Assembly: GCF_928391935.1 (NCBI RefSeq)
Contig: NZ_CAKMTD010000004.1
Location: forward strand, 1-64,000
DNA: 64,000 nucleotides
Direction of reading: 5' to 3'
Origin: Rothia nasimurium
GTDB lineage: Bacteria; Actinomycetota; Actinomycetes; Actinomycetales; Micrococcaceae
Under the pieces are notes generated by a model, which did no database searches, was not told where the DNA came from, and worked only from the letters and a program-made list of their open reading frames with translations. Below are positions 51,428 through 60,812 of the stretch, in pieces. Numbering within the stretch: the stretch's first letter is position 1; every line of letters begins with the position of its first letter. A program made the position numbers and the translations under genes.

Positions 51428-54400
51428 TTAGCTCCTTTCAAGGGCGGGTTCGTCATCAAAATCATCGTTCACCAGAGGATTTATACCAGTGGCTGCTGGT
51501 GGGAAGGGAATCGCACTCCGTTCAAGCCGGATAAAGGCCCCGAGTAGGGCGAGGGCTTCAGGGCTGGTCGGCAGAAAATCAGTGAACCCGGTTGAACAGA
51601 TAACAACCGCCGCCCACATACCGCGGGACAGGGCCACATTGAGGCGGTTGGGGGACAGCAGGAAGTCGGTGCCGCGCGGAGTATCACCAGCACTTGAAGC
51701 AGCCATAGACACAATAACGACCGGGGCCTCCTGGCCCTGGAACTTATCAACTGTTCCTACCCGCACGCCACTACCATCTGGTGCGGCTAAACCTGCCTCC
51801 ACCAGAGCCGCACGGATCGCCTCGACCTGGGCGTTATAGGCCGCCACCACGATGATGTCACCGGGCTCTAAGGGGGCCGCCTGCTCGGGGGCCGAGAGGG
51901 CGGGCGTCCACTGGCACCCTATGAAGCTCCGGGCTACCCTCACCACCTCCTCAGCCTCTTCCAGGGAGAAGGTGGAGTTACCGGTATGTTCTAAGGTACG
52001 CAGGTACACTCCCGGCTCCCACCCCTGCAAGTGGCGCTCGCTGCCGGACGGAGCTGACGCTAAACGTCCCTCATAGGACAGGGCAGAAACCGGGGCGCAA
52101 AGCTGCGGGTGCATCCGCCAGGTGGCGTCCAGGAAGTAGCCGTACTCCTCGGGCAGTACCGTGCGGCCATCTGAGAGCCAGCCCAGGGCTGACTCGTCCA
52201 CCGGGTAGGGGTGGGCCCCCTGGGTTACCTGGGGCAGCTGGGCCGGGTCCCCCAAGAGCAGGAGGTTCTTGGCAGAGCGGGCCACTGCCAGGGTATTAGC
52301 CAGGGAATATTGGCCAGCCTCATCAATCACCAGCAGGTCAAGACCCTCAAACCGGAATTTCTTATCGGAGGCAAAGTCCCAGGCCGTACCGCCAAAAATA
52401 CGTCCCCCGGTCTCATCCATAAAACGGGTAACCTCGGAGTTACGCACCTCGCGCCAGGGGAAATCAGGTGTTTGGCTCTTGCCCACCCCCTTAGCAATGG
52501 CGTCAGGATCCACCCTCCCATTGTTGATGCACCCCAGGAGCATGTTCTCAACAACGGCATGGGACTGGGCCACAATGCCTATCTTCCACCCGGCCGCCAC
52601 CAGGCGTCCGATCACGTGCGACCCCACAAAGGTCTTACCTGACCCGGGAGGCCCCTGCACCGCAACATATGAACGGTCCAGCTGGCTCACTGCCTCATAA
52701 ATTGCCTGCACCGTCGCCATAGACCCGTGGGTTTCTGCAAACTCAACTGGGCGAGGCAGGGCCAGGACGCGGCCGTCCGCCCCCTGAACAGCCCCCCGCA
52801 ACCGGGGCGGACGGCGGAGCAACAACTCTGTGCCCGCCGACTGGGGAAGCTCTGGCAGGGTCTGCGCCGTTCGGGCAGCCAGCTCCATCAGGGCCTGCTC
52901 CTGGGCCCTGGTAGGAATCGGCTGGCCAGGCGTCAAAGCCAAAGGAAGATGGGGGTAGGGTTCAGCAGGCTGCCCTTCAACAGTTTTCAAGCTCTCCTTC
53001 ACCGTGATACGCACCAGGTAGGGCTGGCCAGCTTCATCCACCGGGATTTCTTCAAGCTCAAGAATCTCAGTGTTAAAAGCTCCGGCCCGCTCAGGCTCCA
53101 CCGGCAGGACCCCCTCGTGCAGGGCAGCGTAGGTGAGTGCCTGCTGACGGGCCTCAAACTCTAGGAAAGGAGGTAGAGGGCGGCCGTACATTGCAAAAAG
53201 GTTACTGTCTCCCACCTTCACCGACGACCCCGGCGCAAGCCGGGCAACCCCGCTGAGTACCCGCGACAGGGAACGGGCCCGCTCTGGCTGGTGCCAATCA
53301 GCAACCACCTGCATCCGGCCCAGCAAGACGACGTCGCGGGCGTCCTCCCAGTCCTCAAGCGGTGCAGTCAGCCGGTTGAAATGATCCCACCAAAACTGAC
53401 GACGCTCACGACGATGGTAGCCGGTAGCTGTTGCCACCATAGCAACTGCCTGCTTCTGCTCATCCAGGTCACCGCCGGCGTCCAAGGCCGCAATGAAGCC
53501 TTGTAGGGCGCGTTCCTCTTCAGTTTCATCTTCAGCACGGCCAGCCTGCACCAGCAACTCATTGAGATCAGCCAACGGAACAGGCTCATCACGTTCTTGC
53601 TCTACCGACCGGCCCGCCAAACCTAGCAACCAGGCCCGCAACTGCACTAGGGAAACCCCCGTGCGGTAGAGGTCCCGGGCCAAGGTCGCCTCTATCTGCT
53701 GGGCGAGCTCAGCCTGGCCAGCTGCTTGCGCCTCAACCCAATCGGTGTAGGCCGTCGGCGGGATCTCCTGCTGCCGTTCAATACCTTCAAGGTACAGGGG
53801 CTCAACCTCAGCAAGCTGGGTGGTGCCGACACTCGTACGAACCGACCGACGCATCACCTCAGACAGATCCACAAGAACCTGGTCCCGCTGCAGATCAGTT
53901 AGATAGGCCTCACCCACCCCGTGTTTACTAGCTAGCTCCTGCAGGGACGTCAACACCCCGGCCCCAAAATAGTAGATACGCATCCCCGGGTTCTCCATGC
54001 GCTGCTGGTGAACCAGGTTCAAAAAGTCGCCGAGCAGCCGGCCTTCAGCTGCCCGAGAATGGGCCCAGAACTGAACAAGAAGGGGATCTAGGCCCTGCTT
54101 TTCGGGAAGGTGGGTTACCGCTAGAGCGTAGGTTAAACCCCACATCAGCGCCGGGGCGGCTGCTGCTTCATCGCGCCACAGGGGGTCGGTGCGCATCGCC
54201 AGGAATAGATCACCGGACGACGCCCTCGGCAGGGCCCGCAGGGTATGGCGGGGCAGCAGGGCAAACGACAGGAGGCTCTCATTCCCCTCAGCATCAGTTA
54301 CTGTCACCGAGCCATCAGGCTGGGATCTCCCCGTCTGCAAGGCAGCCTGCTCAGCATACCGCCTGACCAGCCCGGGCAGGTGGGACTGGCCAGCTAAAGA

Positions 54401-55285
54401 CGCCAACTCATCAATTGTTTGCACCCCGCAGCGGTCAACAATAAAAGAACGAGTACGGGCAGACATACCAGCGGTCAGCAGCATATCCCGGTGCTGAGTA
54501 GCGAGGGCCTTACAGGTATCGCACCGGCCGCATCGTTGCACAGCCTGCGCAGGCTCAAGGACTCGGCCGCCCTCTACTTGCACCAGCCAGGTCAGAGGGC
54601 TGGCATCAGGACGGCGGCGCTCGCGGAAGAGCGCCTCAAGCCGCTCCCGCTTTTCATCAAAAACAGGGGTAATCGTCGCTAAATCGTGCAGGGACTCAAC
54701 CCCGTGCCCCAGAATGAGGGAAACCTGGGGGTCAACCTCAATACCCTCAAGGTGAAGCTGGTGGGCGTAGGCCGCTAACTGCAGGAGGGCAGGGACACGC
54801 GCTGAACGGGCCAGTTTGGTATCAACCACCCGGTAGGAGCCGTTCTCTTGTTTGACCAGGAAGTCAGCCCGGCCATGGAAGGAGCCGTCAAAGAAGGAGG
54901 CCTGGAAGACGACGTCGGCACCAGCCTTCAGAGCTTCAAGGGTCTCAAGCCGTTTTTCTTCAAGCCCTTCCCTGCTGTAGCGGGCAAGCGGTTCTACCTC
55001 ATAGACCCCGCGCCCGGTAGCTGGGTTCCACTCTCCATAGGTTTCCTGATAGGTCTTGAGCACCCGCTCTTCATGGGCAATACCGAGAGAGGCTGCCCGG
55101 GCCAGGCCGAGATCCGGTGCGACGTCGAGGGCAGGGACGCGCCCCAGCAAGTGGTCGAGGGCATAGAGGGCGGCAAACTGGCATTGGGCGCTGATAACGA
55201 GGTCTGTTGCAGAATAGACCAGGCTGCGGTGAGCGGGCTCAAGACCGGAACTGCTGTGGGCTGGATCGGCGTCGATGAAGAACAT
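51428..55285 (-). CDS. TM0106-family RecB-like nuclease fused to SF1 helicase
   Basis: This 1285-aa protein has an N-terminal PD-(D/E)XK nuclease (GRADFLVKQENGSYRVVDTKLAR, with D and DTK, near residues 110-135). A Cys cluster CGRCDTCKA near 250 and a later Cys recall the iron-sulfur or zinc cluster of AddB/Dna2 nucleases. The C-terminal part is a helicase with Walker A VQGPPGSGKT near 875, Walker B VIDEAGQ near 983 and GTVDKFQGQE near 1177, followed by LSRGMWAAVV. It is probably a DNA repair or defence nuclease-helicase. It overlaps nothing and is followed after 2 nt by an unknown gene. Confidence 0.85.
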   Translation of the reverse strand: MFFIDADPAHSSSGLEPAHRSLVYSATDLVISAQCQFAALYALDHLLGRVPALDVAPDLGLARAASLGIAHEERVLKTYQETYGEWNPATGRGVYEVEPLARYSREGLEEKRLETLEALKAGADVVFQASFFDGSFHGRADFLVKQENGSYRVVDTKLARSARVPALLQLAAYAHQLHLEGIEVDPQVSLILGHGVESLHDLATITPVFDEKRERLEALFRERRRPDASPLTWLVQVEGGRVLEPAQAVQRCGRCDTCKALATQHRDMLLTAGMSARTRSFIVDRCGVQTIDELASLAGQSHLPGLVRRYAEQAALQTGRSQPDGSVTVTDAEGNESLLSFALLPRHTLRALPRASSGDLFLAMRTDPLWRDEAAAAPALMWGLTYALAVTHLPEKQGLDPLLVQFWAHSRAAEGRLLGDFLNLVHQQRMENPGMRIYYFGAGVLTSLQELASKHGVGEAYLTDLQRDQVLVDLSEVMRRSVRTSVGTTQLAEVEPLYLEGIERQQEIPPTAYTDWVEAQAAGQAELAQQIEATLARDLYRTGVSLVQLRAWLLGLAGRSVEQERDEPVPLADLNELLVQAGRAEDETEEERALQGFIAALDAGGDLDEQKQAVAMVATATGYHRRERRQFWWDHFNRLTAPLEDWEDARDVVLLGRMQVVADWHQPERARSLSRVLSGVARLAPGSSVKVGDSNLFAMYGRPLPPFLEFEARQQALTYAALHEGVLPVEPERAGAFNTEILELEEIPVDEAGQPYLVRITVKESLKTVEGQPAEPYPHLPLALTPGQPIPTRAQEQALMELAARTAQTLPELPQSAGTELLLRRPPRLRGAVQGADGRVLALPRPVEFAETHGSMATVQAIYEAVSQLDRSYVAVQGPPGSGKTFVGSHVIGRLVAAGWKIGIVAQSHAVVENMLLGCINNGRVDPDAIAKGVGKSQTPDFPWREVRNSEVTRFMDETGGRIFGGTAWDFASDKKFRFEGLDLLVIDEAGQYSLANTLAVARSAKNLLLLGDPAQLPQVTQGAHPYPVDESALGWLSDGRTVLPEEYGYFLDATWRMHPQLCAPVSALSYEGRLASAPSGSERHLQGWEPGVYLRTLEHTGNSTFSLEEAEEVVRVARSFIGCQWTPALSAPEQAAPLEPGDIIVVAAYNAQVEAIRAALVEAGLAAPDGSGVRVGTVDKFQGQEAPVVIVSMAASSAGDTPRGTDFLLSPNRLNVALSRGMWAAVVICSTGFTDFLPTSPEALALLGAFIRLERSAIPFPPAATGINPLVNDDFDDEPALERS

Positions 55286-55918
55286 GGGGCTCCTTTGCGT
55301 GCGTCGTTTCCTAGGCTAGCAAGGGGGTCTGACATTTTAAGAACCCCTCTCACCCCCGGAGGACTGCTCCGTACCAATCTTTGAAGTTGGGAACAAGTGT
55401 TCTAATAATATTCTAGTATATTAGAATATAACCCTAGAGTTTCTTGGTTGTTTTTCTTGTGGTTAACCCGCAATTAATAAAAAACCTGTGATGCACATCA
55501 AGCAATGCCCTCTGAATTTCCTGATGGGTAAATTAATTAAAGGCAGGTTGGGTGGGGGTCTCCCATGATGTGGGTCAGGTAGAGGGCTGGCCTGATGTTA
55601 ACTGCCGTTATCCCATGTCAAAACCTGGCTTAAGGGCTGGGAAGGCTTGATTCTAGGCTCAGAAAGTGGTGGGTCTCCCAAAATTAATTTTTTATCATTT
55701 CCGGCTCATGAAAAATATTGAAAATAAAAATAAATATAGCTTTGGCAAGGTGGAACAGTTGAGCAGGGGTAATGATTGGCCTCATCTTAGTGGGTCCAAA
55801 CCTTGTGACTTCCTCAAAAAAACTTTCAGAAAGTGTGGACATCAGGTCACGATTCTATAAAGTTATGTTCAGAAAAAATCTCGCATGAGAACTCTAGACT
55901 TAGATTCGGAGACCAAGA
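55286..55918. other. AT-rich intergenic region before the CAP-LGFP gene
   Basis: No gene is seen in 633 bp that is much richer in A and T than the rest of the window. It contains TTCTAATA (55400-55407) and its complement TATTAGAA (55419-55426), with a third TTCTA motif between them, and poly-A tracts near 55725. It probably holds the strongly regulated promoter of the secreted protein, or reflects DNA of foreign origin. Confidence 0.5.
55400..55426. promoter_or_regulatory. TTCTA(A/G) inverted-repeat cluster
   Basis: TTCTAATA, TTCTAGTA and TATTAGAA form overlapping dyads in a 27-bp stretch. It resembles a repressor operator, although no binder is known. It lies upstream of the divergent nuclease-helicase start. 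Confidence 0.4.
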
Positions 55919-57034
55919 ATGAAGAACCTTCTTGAAACTACACGAGCAGTTAAGCCTAATCGTCGCCAGGCAGCTGCCCTGACCCTCGCCGGTGTTGCCG
56001 CTGCAGGCGTCGCAACTTCAGCGAACGCTGCGTCCTCAGATATCCGCACCGTCTCTGCCGCCCAGCGTGCCGCAGACCAGCAGCGCCTGCTGGACCTCAT
56101 CAACGCCTTCCGCGCCCAGAACGGTCTGAACCCCGTCCGCCACTCAGCCACCGTCGCCTCCGTCATGGAGATCGAGGCTATCCGCCAGTTCAACGCCGGA
56201 TACTTCTCCCACGGCACCCAGTTCCTCTACAATTCCAAGGTCCAGGGCTACAGCTTCGTGCGTGAGGTTATCGCCCTTACCTACAACGACGACATCAGCC
56301 AGCTCCTGGCCTTCTGGAAGAGCTCACCTGCCCACCGCGCCGCCGTCCTGGCCCCCCAGGCTAACGTCATGGGTATCGGCCTCTGCTACGGCCACGGCAC
56401 CAACCTGCCCTGGCGCATCCTCGGTAACGTCGGCATTTACCGTTACGATAACGGCCGCGGCCCCAACGACTACACCTCAAGCATCGTCGCCCCCCAGTCT
56501 TCTGCCCCGGTGCAGCAGGTTTCTGCGATTCCTATGAGCGGAAATATCGCCAGCCACTACCATGCCAATGGCGGCGAAGCCACCTTCGGCCTTCCCGCAA
56601 CAGCCGAGTTCGGCTCCATCAACGGGGGACGTATCCAGAACTTCACCAAGGGACGCACTATCTACTGGTCACCGACTTTTGGCGCCCATAATGTTTACTG
56701 GCCGGGGGCTATTGGCGGTAAGTACGCGGCCAATCGTTTTGAATTCGGTTGGGGCTACCCCATGAATTCTGAACATCCCTACCTGGGGGGTATGCGTCAG
56801 GATTTCTCTAAGGATGGTTTTAAGATTTCCGTTTTCTGGACTGAAGCTACCGGTGCCCGTAGCCTGGTAGGCCATGGTGCGATCTACTACCGCTGGCATG
56901 ACCTGGGCGGCCCCACTGTTCTGGGCTTCCCTGTGACTGATGAGGTTCGCGGCGAAGACGGTGTTACCCGTGTAACTTTCGCAAGCGGCATCACTATCAA
57001 CTGGACTGAGGCCCGCGGCACCTGGGAGAGCTAG
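55919..57034 (+). CDS. Secreted CAP-domain protein with LGFP repeats
   Basis: This 371-aa protein starts with a signal-like N-terminus (MKNLLETTRAVKPNRRQAAALTLAGVAAAGVATSANAAS), cleaved after ANA. The CAP (SCP/PR-1) domain lies at about residues 45-180: LLDLINAFRAQNGLNPV, GYFSHGTQF, FWKSSPAHRAAVLAP. The C-terminal third has LGFP-type repeats (GEATFGLPATAEF, FGWGYPMN, TVLGFPVTDEV), which in mycolata-related proteins bind the cell wall. It is probably exported and wall-bound. GGAG lies 8 nt before the ATG. Confidence 0.87.
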   Translation: MKNLLETTRAVKPNRRQAAALTLAGVAAAGVATSANAASSDIRTVSAAQRAADQQRLLDLINAFRAQNGLNPVRHSATVASVMEIEAIRQFNAGYFSHGTQFLYNSKVQGYSFVREVIALTYNDDISQLLAFWKSSPAHRAAVLAPQANVMGIGLCYGHGTNLPWRILGNVGIYRYDNGRGPNDYTSSIVAPQSSAPVQQVSAIPMSGNIASHYHANGGEATFGLPATAEFGSINGGRIQNFTKGRTIYWSPTFGAHNVYWPGAIGGKYAANRFEFGWGYPMNSEHPYLGGMRQDFSKDGFKISVFWTEATGARSLVGHGAIYYRWHDLGGPTVLGFPVTDEVRGEDGVTRVTFASGITINWTEARGTWES

Positions 57035-57059
57035 GCTCCCCTGAAGCTCTTGAACGCAA

Positions 57060-57102
57060 GCAAAGGCCCCGTATCCGAACTGCTCGGATGCGGGGCCTTT
57101 GC
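57060..57102 (+). terminator. Terminator of the CAP-LGFP gene
   Basis: GCAAAGGCCCCG and CGGGGCCTTTGC form a stem with an inner ATCCGA/TCGGAT pairing and one mismatch. No long T-run follows. Confidence 0.65.
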
Positions 57103-57147
57103 TGTGCCCGTGAGGGCAGGTAGGTGGCTACTGGCCCGGGGGCTGGT

Positions 57148-58539
57148 TTAGCCTGCGGTGAGTTCGGCTGCGAAGCGGTCGATGGTGTTTTTGGCGGCGT
57201 CTGTGTTGTTGAGGTCGTTCATGGTGACGGAGAAGATGAGGGTCTGGTTGCCGCTGGTTACTGTGTAGCCGGTGAGGGAGAGGACGGAGTTGAGGGTGCC
57301 GGTTTTGGCGCGGACGTAGCCGCGGCCGGCGGTTTCGTTGGCGTCGTTGAAGCGGTTGGGGAGGCCGAGGGTCCCGTTGTAGCCTGCGATGGGCAGGCCG
57401 GGGAGGGTGAGGCGTTCTATGGCGGTGCCGTGTGTGGCCCGTTGGGTGAGGGCGGTGAGTAGGGTGCTGGGTACCTTGTTGTTCATGGAGAGGCCGCTGA
57501 GGTCGACTTGGGTGTAGTCGGTGGGGAGTCCTTGCTCGGTGAGGACGGTGCGGATCTGGTTGATAGCGTCGGCGGTGGAGCCGTCGCCGCCGCGGGCTAC
57601 GGAGAGGTTGCGGCCGAGTACTTCGGCAAGGGAGTTGTCGGATTCTTGCATCATGAGGGCGCTTTGTTCGGCCCAGGTGGCTGATTCGACGGCGGCAAGT
57701 TCGGTGCCGTGGGCGGGGGTGTCGAGGGCCTTGCCGGGGGTGAAGGTCAGGCCGGCTTCTGCTCCGAGGCGGTTGAGGGCGTCGATGAGGGTGCTGTGTA
57801 CCTGGGCGGGGGCGTCGTCGGGGCGTGTTCCGCTGGCTCCGTTGCTGCCGGGAGTGTAGTGGGAGTAGAAGGCCAGGGGGGTGACGGCGCTCATGAAGCC
57901 GGAGGCGATGTCGTCTTCGTGCCATTCGGGGTTGAGGGCTGGGCCGGAGTAGATGGTGGTGTCAAGGTTCAGGGTAAAGTTTTGGGCGGTTTTGCCCTGT
58001 TCTTTGAGTGCGGTGATGGTGCGTTCGGCGAGGGTTTCAATTCCTGCCCGGCCCATGACGCGCGTGGGGTCGGACGGTCCTGGCACCAGCAGGGTGTCGC
58101 CGCCAGCGACTAGGGCGAGGGTGCCGTCCTCTGCTAACGTGACCTGGGTTGTGAAGCGGGTTTCGGGGGCGGTGACGACGCCGGCGTAGTGAACCAGCAT
58201 TTTCATGTTGGAGGCCGGGGTGCGTTGGGCGTTGGCGTCTTGTTCGAAGATTAGGTGCCCGCTGTCAGCATCAATGACCTGGGCTGATACGGTGCCCTGG
58301 TTGAGGTCATTGAGCACCCCGCTTAGGCGTTCAGCTAGACCGGCAGTGTCAAGGGGGGTGGGGGTGTTTTGGCCTGTGGCCGGCTCTATCGGTGTTGCTG
58401 TGACGCCGGGGGCTACTGCTTCTGCTTCTAGCTTCTCTGCCTGTTGCCACTGGGGAAGGGCCCACGCTCCTGCCGCAAGGCAACCTATGGCAAGGGCGCC
58501 GGTGCTTAACCAGGCAAGGACGGGGCGGGTGGCAGCCAT
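57148..58539 (-). CDS. dacB: D-alanyl-D-alanine carboxypeptidase, PBP4 type
   Basis: This 463-aa penicillin-binding protein of the S13 family trims peptidoglycan cross-bridges on the outer side of the membrane. A hydrophobic N-terminus (LAWLSTGALAIGCLAAGAWAL) anchors or exports it. The active-site motifs are SNMK (in TPASNMKM, near residue 132), SDN (ESDNSLAE, near 295) and KTG (AKTGTLNS, near 415). All three are intact. CTGGAGG precedes the ATG. It is divergent from ppa. It is not adjacent to other wall genes. Confidence 0.9.
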   Translation of the reverse strand: MAATRPVLAWLSTGALAIGCLAAGAWALPQWQQAEKLEAEAVAPGVTATPIEPATGQNTPTPLDTAGLAERLSGVLNDLNQGTVSAQVIDADSGHLIFEQDANAQRTPASNMKMLVHYAGVVTAPETRFTTQVTLAEDGTLALVAGGDTLLVPGPSDPTRVMGRAGIETLAERTITALKEQGKTAQNFTLNLDTTIYSGPALNPEWHEDDIASGFMSAVTPLAFYSHYTPGSNGASGTRPDDAPAQVHSTLIDALNRLGAEAGLTFTPGKALDTPAHGTELAAVESATWAEQSALMMQESDNSLAEVLGRNLSVARGGDGSTADAINQIRTVLTEQGLPTDYTQVDLSGLSMNNKVPSTLLTALTQRATHGTAIERLTLPGLPIAGYNGTLGLPNRFNDANETAGRGYVRAKTGTLNSVLSLTGYTVTSGNQTLIFSVTMNDLNNTDAAKNTIDRFAAELTAG

Positions 58540-58710
58540 GAAACCTCCAGGTGGGTGAGCCGGCAGGCGGCGTCAAGGAATTATTTTTGGTCTTCACACC
58601 AGGGTATCGGGTGCGGGTGCGCTTCGGCGGAAGGGGGTCGGGGTGAGGCGTAATACGGGGGACACAAGCCCGCCTGCCCAGAAAAAGCTGTGAGACTGCC
58701 TGTTCTCAAG

Positions 58711-58716
58711 TAAACT
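58711..58716 (+). promoter_or_regulatory. Candidate -10 of ppa
   Basis: TAAACT lies about 56 nt before the TTG start, with no sharp -35. The leader carries AGGAGG. Confidence 0.35.
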
Positions 58717-58772
58717 AAGTTGCCGAACAGCCCGTTCAACCGACGGGTTTTACCATCAACCAGGAGGTTCCT

Positions 58773-59255
58773 TTGGAACTCGACGTCACTATTGAAATTA
58801 ACCGTGGCTCACGCGTTAAGTACGAGATCGATCACGAAACCGGCCGCCTGCGCCTGGATCGCGTACTGTTCACTTCTATGCAGTACCCCACCGCTTACGG
58901 CTACTTTGAGGACACCCTGGGCGAAGACGGTGACCCGCTCGACGCCATGGTGATCCTGGACGTTGACGTTGTTCCCGGCGTCCTGGTTGAGGCCCGCCCC
59001 ATTGGTGTCTTCCGCATGACTGATGAGGCTGGCGGCGACGATAAGGTCCTGTGTGTTCCCGCTGATAAGCGTTACGATCACATCCAGGATATTGCTGATG
59101 TTGCTGATCAGCTCAAGGAAGAGATCAAGCACTTCTTCGAGCGTTACAAGGACCTGGAGCCCGGCAAGTGGGTTAAGGGCGAGGGCTGGGAAGATAAGGC
59201 TTTCGCTGAGAAGCTGGTCGTTGAGGCGCAGGAGCGTTTCGCCCAGGCTCACTAG
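58773..59255 (+). CDS. ppa: Inorganic pyrophosphatase
   Basis: This 160-aa family I enzyme hydrolyses pyrophosphate to two phosphates and so drives biosynthesis. The signature [18 protein letters not shown] holds the catalytic Asp residues, preceded by KYEID and LDRVL and followed by [15 protein letters not shown] and [15 protein letters not shown]. It starts with TTG behind a full AGGAGG 5-6 nt upstream, a rare start chosen because no ATG or GTG fits the conserved N-terminus. Confidence 0.95.
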   Translation: MELDVTIEINRGSRVKYEIDHETGRLRLDRVLFTSMQYPTAYGYFEDTLGEDGDPLDAMVILDVDVVPGVLVEARPIGVFRMTDEAGGDDKVLCVPADKRYDHIQDIADVADQLKEEIKHFFERYKDLEPGKWVKGEGWEDKAFAEKLVVEAQERFAQAH

Positions 59256-59292
59256 GATGACGTCCTGGTAGGGCCGGTATGGCTTTGAGGGC

Positions 59293-59327
59293 GGGGCAGG
59301 CGGCAGTAGCTGGCCTGCCCCTCCTTT
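59293..59327 (+). terminator. Terminator of ppa
   Basis: A 9-bp GGGGCAGGC/GCCTGCCCC stem is followed by TCCTTT. Confidence 0.7.
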
Positions 59328-59431
59328 GTAGGTGGGCGGCCGGGCCTATCCAGATGTATGGCCCATGGTAGCCTTTCAGGTGAGGCACGAACGGCATTGT
59401 TTCTGATGTGAGGGTCGTGTGAAATACTTTG

Positions 59432-59469
59432 AGAAGCTCCGGTTCTTGTGGGAACTGGAGCTTCTTTTT
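59432..59469 (+). terminator. Orphan terminator
   Basis: AGAAGCTCCGGTTC pairs with GAACTGGAGCTTCT, one G-U aside, around a 6-nt loop and is followed by TTTTTG. No gene ends just upstream. It may close an unannotated small RNA. Confidence 0.6.
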
Positions 59470-59652
59470 GTCTAAGGGGCTTGGCCTCACAGAGTTTGTT
59501 TTTCAGTGTATGCACTGGCGATAGATTTTGTACATGGATGGGGCGGAGAAAATACTGACGCTTAACTGTAGGTTCTTTAGAGTGGGAGGCTGGGCCTGGG
59601 GCCTGGCCTTTTTTGCTGGGTGGGGTGGACGGCGTCGTCCTGGCTGAGGCGG

Positions 59653-59658
59653 TAAAGT
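59653..59658 (+). promoter_or_regulatory. Leaderless -10 of the metalloprotease gene
   Basis: TAAAGT lies 8 nt before the ATG at 59667. An in-frame start 54 nt upstream is rejected on this ground. Confidence 0.45.
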
Positions 59659-59666
59659 GGGCTTGT

Positions 59667-60812
59667 ATGAGCCCCTCATCGTCTGTGCCCCTGAATTTTT
59701 CCTTAGCCCATAAGATTGCCGGTGTGTTGGCCCCGGCTGGGCCCCGCGCTGCGGCTGCCGCTAAGCGCCGGGCTGTGGAGGATATGCGGTATGCCGCCCT
59801 AGCTGCCGTCGACCATGTGCATGCCATTACGCAGCTGGCTGCAGCTGAGAACCTGCATGATTCTGAACTCTTGATTGTTGATCGGGCGACCTGGGTGAAG
59901 GCTAATACCCAGTCCTTTGAGGTGATGTTGGGCCCGATTGCTGAGGCTGTGCTGGGGCCCCGGATGAAGAAACTGTCCTCCACCGAACTGGCGGTCACGG
60001 AGCTTGGCGGGGCGGCAGAAATTGGGGGTGTGCTGGCTTTCCTGTCTACCCGCGTCCTGGGCCAGTATGACCCCTTTGCGGCCCTGGCTGGCCACGGGGC
60101 GTCCGGCGGCCGCCTGATGATCGTCGCCCCCAATCTTCTGGCCCTGGAGAAAGAACTTAACCTTGACCCGGCGGACTTCCGTCTCTGGGTGGCCCTGCAT
60201 GAGCAGACCCACCGGGTGCAGTTCGCTGCGGCTCCCTGGCTGCGGGATTACCTGCTGGATCTTATCCAGGAGTTGGGCAAGGAACTGGGGGATACCAGCG
60301 AAAACCTGCCCGAAAGGATTGCTTCTGCCGCGACCGGCGCTGTTGCCGCCATGAAAAAGAAGGAGGCCCCGGGCGAGGGTGCAGCGGGGGCTGGGAGCAA
60401 CCCTGGTGCTGCCCTGCTGCTGAGTGAGAAGGGCCGGGAGCTCATGGACCGGGTCACTGGCGTCATGAGCCTGCTGGAGGGCCACGCCAACGTGGTTATG
60501 GACGCCGTGGATGCAGATATCGTGCCTTCCGTTAAAACTATTCGTCGCCGTTTTGAACAGCGCGGCAGGAACCAGGGTTTCTTCCCCCGCTTTATGAGTA
60601 AGCTGCTGGGCATGGACGCCAAGATGGCCCAGTACAAGAACGGCCAGAAGTTCGTTCAGGCTGTGATTGACGAGGTGGGCATGGAGCGTTTCAACCGTAT
60701 CTGGGAGGCCCCCGAGCACCTGCCGACTGTCGCTGAGATCCATGACCCTGCCCGCTGGGTTGAGCGGGTTATCGGCACCCCCGCCGCCCTGGCTGACCAG
60801 AAAGAGAGCTAA
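59667..60812 (+). CDS. DUF2342 zinc-dependent metalloprotease
   Basis: This 381-aa protein carries the zincin motif HEQTH in LHEQTHRVQF (residues about 180-189) and a downstream Glu in LLEGHANVVMDAV, so metal binding is likely. It belongs to the DUF2342 family, once called a coenzyme F420 biosynthesis-associated protein, now regarded as a metallopeptidase. A low-complexity Ala/Gly stretch is near residues 235-250. Its stop overlaps the tilS start by one base, and tilS and hpt follow, an order conserved in Actinobacteria. The substrate is unknown. Confidence 0.85.
   Translation: MSPSSSVPLNFSLAHKIAGVLAPAGPRAAAAAKRRAVEDMRYAALAAVDHVHAITQLAAAENLHDSELLIVDRATWVKANTQSFEVMLGPIAEAVLGPRMKKLSSTELAVTELGGAAEIGGVLAFLSTRVLGQYDPFAALAGHGASGGRLMIVAPNLLALEKELNLDPADFRLWVALHEQTHRVQFAAAPWLRDYLLDLIQELGKELGDTSENLPERIASAATGAVAAMKKKEAPGEGAAGAGSNPGAALLLSEKGRELMDRVTGVMSLLEGHANVVMDAVDADIVPSVKTIRRRFEQRGRNQGFFPRFMSKLLGMDAKMAQYKNGQKFVQAVIDEVGMERFNRIWEAPEHLPTVAEIHDPARWVERVIGTPAALADQKES

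Larger units (their letters stand above)
59256..59666. other. Intergenic region with an orphan terminator
   Basis: No gene is supported in 411 bp. It holds the ppa terminator and a second strong hairpin 110 nt further on that does not follow a known gene. A small RNA between them is possible but unproven. Confidence 0.4.

Noticed and set aside
55487..55500. CRP/GlxR-type site TGTGATGCACATCA
   Set aside because: Only the left half fits the TGTGA-N6-TCACA consensus; the right half lacks the final CA.
55620..55918. c-di-AMP (ydaO-type) riboswitch upstream of the secreted CAP protein
   Set aside because: Such riboswitches precede some actinobacterial cell-wall genes, but none of the conserved blocks can be found in this AT-rich leader.
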